A stretch of 64,000 nucleotides of DNA from Ailanthus altissimus. Taxonomy: Eukaryota > Streptophyta > Magnoliopsida > Sapindales > Simaroubaceae. Location of the stretch: positions 2,430,188 through 2,494,187 of the forward strand of contig OX327691.1 in NCBI GenBank assembly GCA_946807835.1, in the 5' to 3' direction. The position numbers and the translations under genes are program-made. Of the stretch, positions 60,411 through 64,000 are shown piece by piece. The notes below the pieces were generated by a model. That model did no database searches and had not been told where the DNA came from. It worked only from the letters and a program-made list of their open reading frames with translations. Every line of letters begins with the position of its first letter. The first letter of the stretch is position 1.

Positions 60411-61481
60411 TTAGCTCATCATAGACCTAACCATATCTAGCAAGGCTCTATTTCTCCTTTCTGCAACACTATTTTGATGTGGTGTTCTAAGTGCTATGAG
60501 TTGGGATAAAATCCCAAATAGATGATCCTTGAACTCTGTGTCAAGGTTTTCACCACCTAGATCGGATCGAAAGGTCTTAAGTATTTTACCTAATTGCATT
60601 TCAGCTTCTGCTAAGAATTCTTTGAACTTTATTAAAGTCTCAGATTTTCTTTGCATTAGGTAAACATAGCTGTATCTTAAATAGTCGTCAATAAATGAGA
60701 CGAAGTATTCATAACCGCATCTTGCTTGTACATTTAATAGACCGCAAACGTTAGTATGTACAAGCTGAAGTGATTCCTTGGCTCTTTCACCCTTAGCTGC
60801 AAAGGGTCTTTTAGTCATTTTACCCTCTAGACAGGACTCACATACAGAAAGAGTGCCAATGTTTAGCTCTTTTAAAGAACCATCCTTTACTAACCTGTTA
60901 ATCCTATCCAGATTAATATAACCTAACCTAAAATACCAAAGATACATGTCATCATTAGGAGAAACCTTTTGCCTTTTAATAGACTTAGGAAATTCTACTC
61001 TAAATAGTTCAGAATTATGCAGTGAAGGCTCATCAGGCCTTAAAACATAAAGCTCATTTTCTAATTTCGCATGACAAATATCTAAACCATTTTTACCAAT
61101 AATAATCTCATTATTATAAAAAGAAATATTAAACAATTGTTCATGAAACTTAGAAATAAAAATCAAATTCCTTATGAATCTAGGAATAAAATAAGCATTA
61201 TTTAAAATTAAAAAATTGTTTCCAAAATTTAATCGAGCCATTCCCACTGCTAAAGCTGAAACGACTGCCCCATTGCCAACCCGCATGGTAAAGTCCTTAT
61301 CAGCGAGCTCCTTAGAAGAGCTAAGCATCTGCAAGGAAGAACAAATATGATTAATGGCTCCTGAATCAATTATTCAAAGAGAAAGTTCATCCTCCACTAA
61401 ACAGGCTTCTAAAACCAGTAAATCATATTTACCTTTGTTCTTTTCTTTCAGCTCAGAGAAATACTTTTTACAGTGCCTCTT
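60411..61481 (-). pseudogene. Copia protease end and integrase, first catalytic Asp changed
   Basis: The protease motif IIDSGAINHIC is intact. The pre-integrase zinc region is altered (YLWYFRLGYINLDRINRLVK, where H-H is expected at the WHxRLGH motif) but CESCLEGKM is kept. The DDE core reads VHTNVCGLL (Asn for the first Asp, a G-to-A change), FRSDLGGE (second Asp kept) and NSVAERRNRALLD (Glu kept). The 307-codon frame 61334-60411 is the longest open frame in the window. A later block, 60270-59962 (GCPAHVLKGKTEKIEQRTKV), is the integrase C-terminal region. Confidence 0.9.
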
Positions 61482-62274
61482 CTAAAGCCCCTCGACTCCG
61501 CAATGAACACATTTTTCTTTCTTTACTTTGGAGTCCTTCTTTTTACTCTTACTGCAGTTAAAGGCTTTCTTGACCTTTCCTCCATAACCTGAACCACCAC
61601 CAATGTTCTTTCTCTTTTTATTTTGCTTAGAGAAAGACTGCTTAGCTTCAGCAACATTTGCCTCAGACTCTTTAGGCTTATCTAATATAGCCTCAAAAAT
61701 TTGCAGTTCATTAAGTAGCTGAGTCATACTATATGAAAGCTTGTTCATAATATAATTTGTTTTGAACTGTGAAAATGCTGGAGTAAGAGACTTCAGAATG
61801 ATGCTGACTTGAGTCTTATCATCTATGGTGGCTCTATGAATTTCTGTCTAATGCATTAAATTGATCATGTTCAAAACATATTCATGCATTGGAACTCCTT
61901 TCTTCATTTTAGCATTCATGTAGCTACGAGTAGCTTAATGGCGGCTTTGTTCCGACTGCCGGCCAAAATCGCTTGGAGAGAATCTTATATCTCATATGCA
62001 GTCTCTAAGTGCTCGTGCTTCATTCTAACTACATCGCTCATATTGGCAAGCATATAGTACGGGGCCTTATTGTTGGCTTGTATCCACTTCTCATATTTCT
62101 CCCGTACATTACGATGAGCATTGGCTGTAGGTTCTGGAGGACACTCCTCCATAAGGACGAACTTTTGGTCATCACAGATCATCACAATATTCATATTGCA
62201 TTTCCATTTTATAAAGTTATCACCGATTAATTTTTTATTTGCTAAGAGGGCTATGATGGGTTTGTTCCAGACAT
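61482..62274 (-). pseudogene. gag: Copia Gag
   Basis: Gag forms the virus-like particle. An AG (62280-62279) after TTTATTTATTTC precedes ATGTCTGGAACAAACCC at 62274, a likely splice acceptor and start, followed by a one-base frameshift. Then come LIGDNFIKWKCNMNIVMICD, EECPPEPTANAHRNVREKYE and MKHEHLETAYEI. After stops, MTQLLNELQIFEAIL and a Lys/Gly-rich segment lead to the zinc knuckle CVHCGVEGLxKRHC, in which the His is Leu and the next Trp codon is a stop. Nucleic-acid binding by this knuckle should be lost. Confidence 0.85.
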
Positions 62275-62280
62275 GATGCT

Positions 62281-64000
62281 GAAATAAATAAAGCAATTTT
62301 AAAAATACTTGAATAAATATCATAATAATTTTTAGAATAGTAAACATGATGCATGAGTGCATTTATTTAAACACATAAATTTATACTAATCCACGATAAT
62401 TTAATTTAATAATTAATGTGCCGTCGTAGGGTAGGTCACATTAAATTAAAATTAAAATAAAGACTATCTCAAATTAATAGGAAATTTTCAAAATATCTCA
62501 TATTTTCATTTACCTATTAACTACCGTTTATTTCGGTCAAGACATGATTAACCTCTTAATTATATTTTCGTGAGTGTAACCCATTATTTCAGATTAAGAT
62601 TACTTAACTCAAAAAATGCCGCCGTAGGGACGATCAATTATGAAATACATCACTTAATCCTATCTTTAGGAAGTTAACCTTGTTATTGAAATAGGCGGAC
62701 ACCCTCCGTAGGGAGGACAAAATCAAAGCGTCGCAAGGCACCACCTATATCTCACGATGTTGTACTAATAATGTAGACCGGTGGGTTCATTGTCATGTAC
62801 CCTTTCCCACTCACTATTTTTAACTATGTATTTTTATAATTTATAAAACATCTTTATGTTTTATAACTTCAGCAAATTATTATATCTCATATAACAAATT
62901 ACTAAGTATAGTTAATTAATCCTAATAAAATCCAATCTTGTTGGGCTTAGGTTCATTAGTCTAACTATTCTTATTAAATAGGCCTAACAATTTAGGTGAA
63001 CCTAATTTTTCAATTATTGGATTAATTATTTATTTTTATAAATAATAAAATCAATAATTTTATTAATAATTTTCTAAGTAATCCTAAATCAAACTATTTA
63101 ATTTAGGTTACATAGAAAATGTGAAATTACCAATTTAACTATTAAATCTAATTTTACATTATTTGATTAATTATACAAGTTCTAAACATGTTAATCAATC
63201 TACTAATTTAATCTTATTAATTATAATATGCCATAATAAAATAAAACTATTTAAATATTAATTATAGCATGCATGCATGTAATATTACAATAATATGAGT
63301 GGGTACAAATGCATGACATGTAATTATGCAGGATCATGTTATAATTCATCACATAAATAAATAACATAAATAAATATTTAATATAACTTTGGCCGAGCCC
63401 CTAAGATTTTAAATTACAACCCATAAAATAAAAGTAAATAAGTTACATAAAAAGTATAGGCACGCAGGCTCAATTGCACGTGGTCTTCTTAAGTCTATAA
63501 CGAGCTCAATCTACTTTCTTTGTAATTTTTTACATTTGAGCTTAAGAACTTTTCTTAGACCCGTAATATATTTTATAAGATAATCTAATTATTAGACACA
63601 TTTGTTTTTAAAAAACAAATACATAGCCCAAACAATTTGAACTTTAAAAATTAAAAAATATATATATTTTTCGGCAAAGGATGCCAATATTTGGCTCCCT
63701 TGTCCCAAATTGTGAATGGTGGCAGTAAGCCACCAAATAAGGTGATTTCCGTCTTTCACTTTTCTCTCTTTTTTTTGGGGTCATTTTTCACCTTTTTTTT
63801 TTTCATCTTCTTCTGCTACTTTCTTTCTCAAAACAAATGTATCATTTTCTTCTTCTTCTTCCGGTGTATATAGAAACAACAACAAAAATATATATATATA
63901 TGTATATATTACAAAAAATCCTATACCCCTTTATGGGTTTACACAATTTTGATCTAATCAAATATACAAATAATAAAAATTAATTTTAGAGGACCATATA
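62281..64000 (-). other. Copia leader, possibly with a 5' intron, to the window end
   Basis: Upstream of gag there is no second LTR by 64000, so the leader is long or the 5' LTR lies outside. The gag start is preceded by a splice-acceptor-like T-rich tract and CAG, which suggests a leader intron; no donor was identified. The motif CCGTCGTAGGG / CCGCCGTAGGGACGATC / CCTCCGTAGGGAGGAC recurs at about 62420, 62620 and 62705. Polypyrimidine and (AT)n tracts lie near 63760-63900. Confidence 0.45.

Larger units (their letters stand above)
55540..62274 (-). pseudogene. gag-pol: Ty1/copia gag-pol element, decayed and split by a solo LTR
   Basis: On the minus strand the order is gag (62274 down), protease, integrase, reverse transcriptase, RNase H (55540), the order that defines Ty1/copia. 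Protease IIDSGA is at about 61360. Integrase lies at 61334-60411, RT at 59817-59018 and, after copy C, 56237-55959, and RNase H at about 55890-55540. It is broken by stops, frameshifts and the LTR insertion at 56243-59012. The 3' LTR follows. The 5' LTR is not in the window. I do not assign a lineage. Confidence 0.92.

Overview
This window looks like intergenic, repeat-rich chromatin from a flowering plant, probably a eudicot. It is AT-rich. Every coding relic I recognise belongs to a plant transposable-element family (Ty3/gypsy, Ty1/copia, MULE/MuDR, hAT), to a Ulp1-type cysteine-protease gene of the kind plant MULEs carry, or to a chloroplast gene fragment. I recognise no intact host gene, rRNA or tRNA. 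Almost all coding stretches carry stops, frameshifts or substitutions in catalytic residues.

Layout: 1-1825 is AT-rich with faint exon-like pieces. 1826-4603 is a solo LTR (family 1, copy A) with a 5-bp target duplication. 4680-11342 is a decayed, intron-containing Ulp1-like gene, split by a family 2 LTR (6384-8597). A second family 2 LTR lies at 12292-14386. A 22-bp minisatellite fills 15014-15712. Family 1 copy B (16723-19501) abuts a truncated Tat-type Ty3/gypsy pol (19502-23225). That pol contains an antisense chloroplast ycf1 fragment (~19640-19850) and is followed by 65-bp tandem repeats and an antisense, apparently spliced coiled-coil ORF (24590-25851). 26390-29992 holds a convergent pair: a Ulp1 protease relic (+) and a MULE transposase relic (-).

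From 30.1 to 36.3 kb there are a GC-rich repeat island, a chromovirus-LTR-like stretch, a SINE-like scrap, a family 2 LTR stub and a ~0.4-0.6 kb direct repeat. 37370-40570 is a hAT transposase relic split by a 1,446-bp solo LTR. 42600-47580 is a second MULE transposase relic split by a third family 2 LTR. 50690-50995 is a gypsy RT scrap, followed by a perfect 23-bp hairpin and a tandem array. 53144-53850 holds exon-like pieces of an unrecognised gene. 54000-62274 is a Ty1/copia element on the minus strand, split by family 1 copy C, with its leader running to the window end.

The organisation is nested: old, decayed DNA transposons and a copia element have been invaded by younger LTR elements that survive as solo LTRs. 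Four of these insertions have readable 5-bp target duplications (GTATT, AAGAC, CTTGG, and a candidate AAATG). The most unusual items are the Ulp1 genes in transposon context, the ycf1 insertion inside a retrotransposon, the antisense spliced ORF, and the mosaic relationship among the three family 1 LTRs. Family and lineage names rest on reading motifs by eye, without database comparison.
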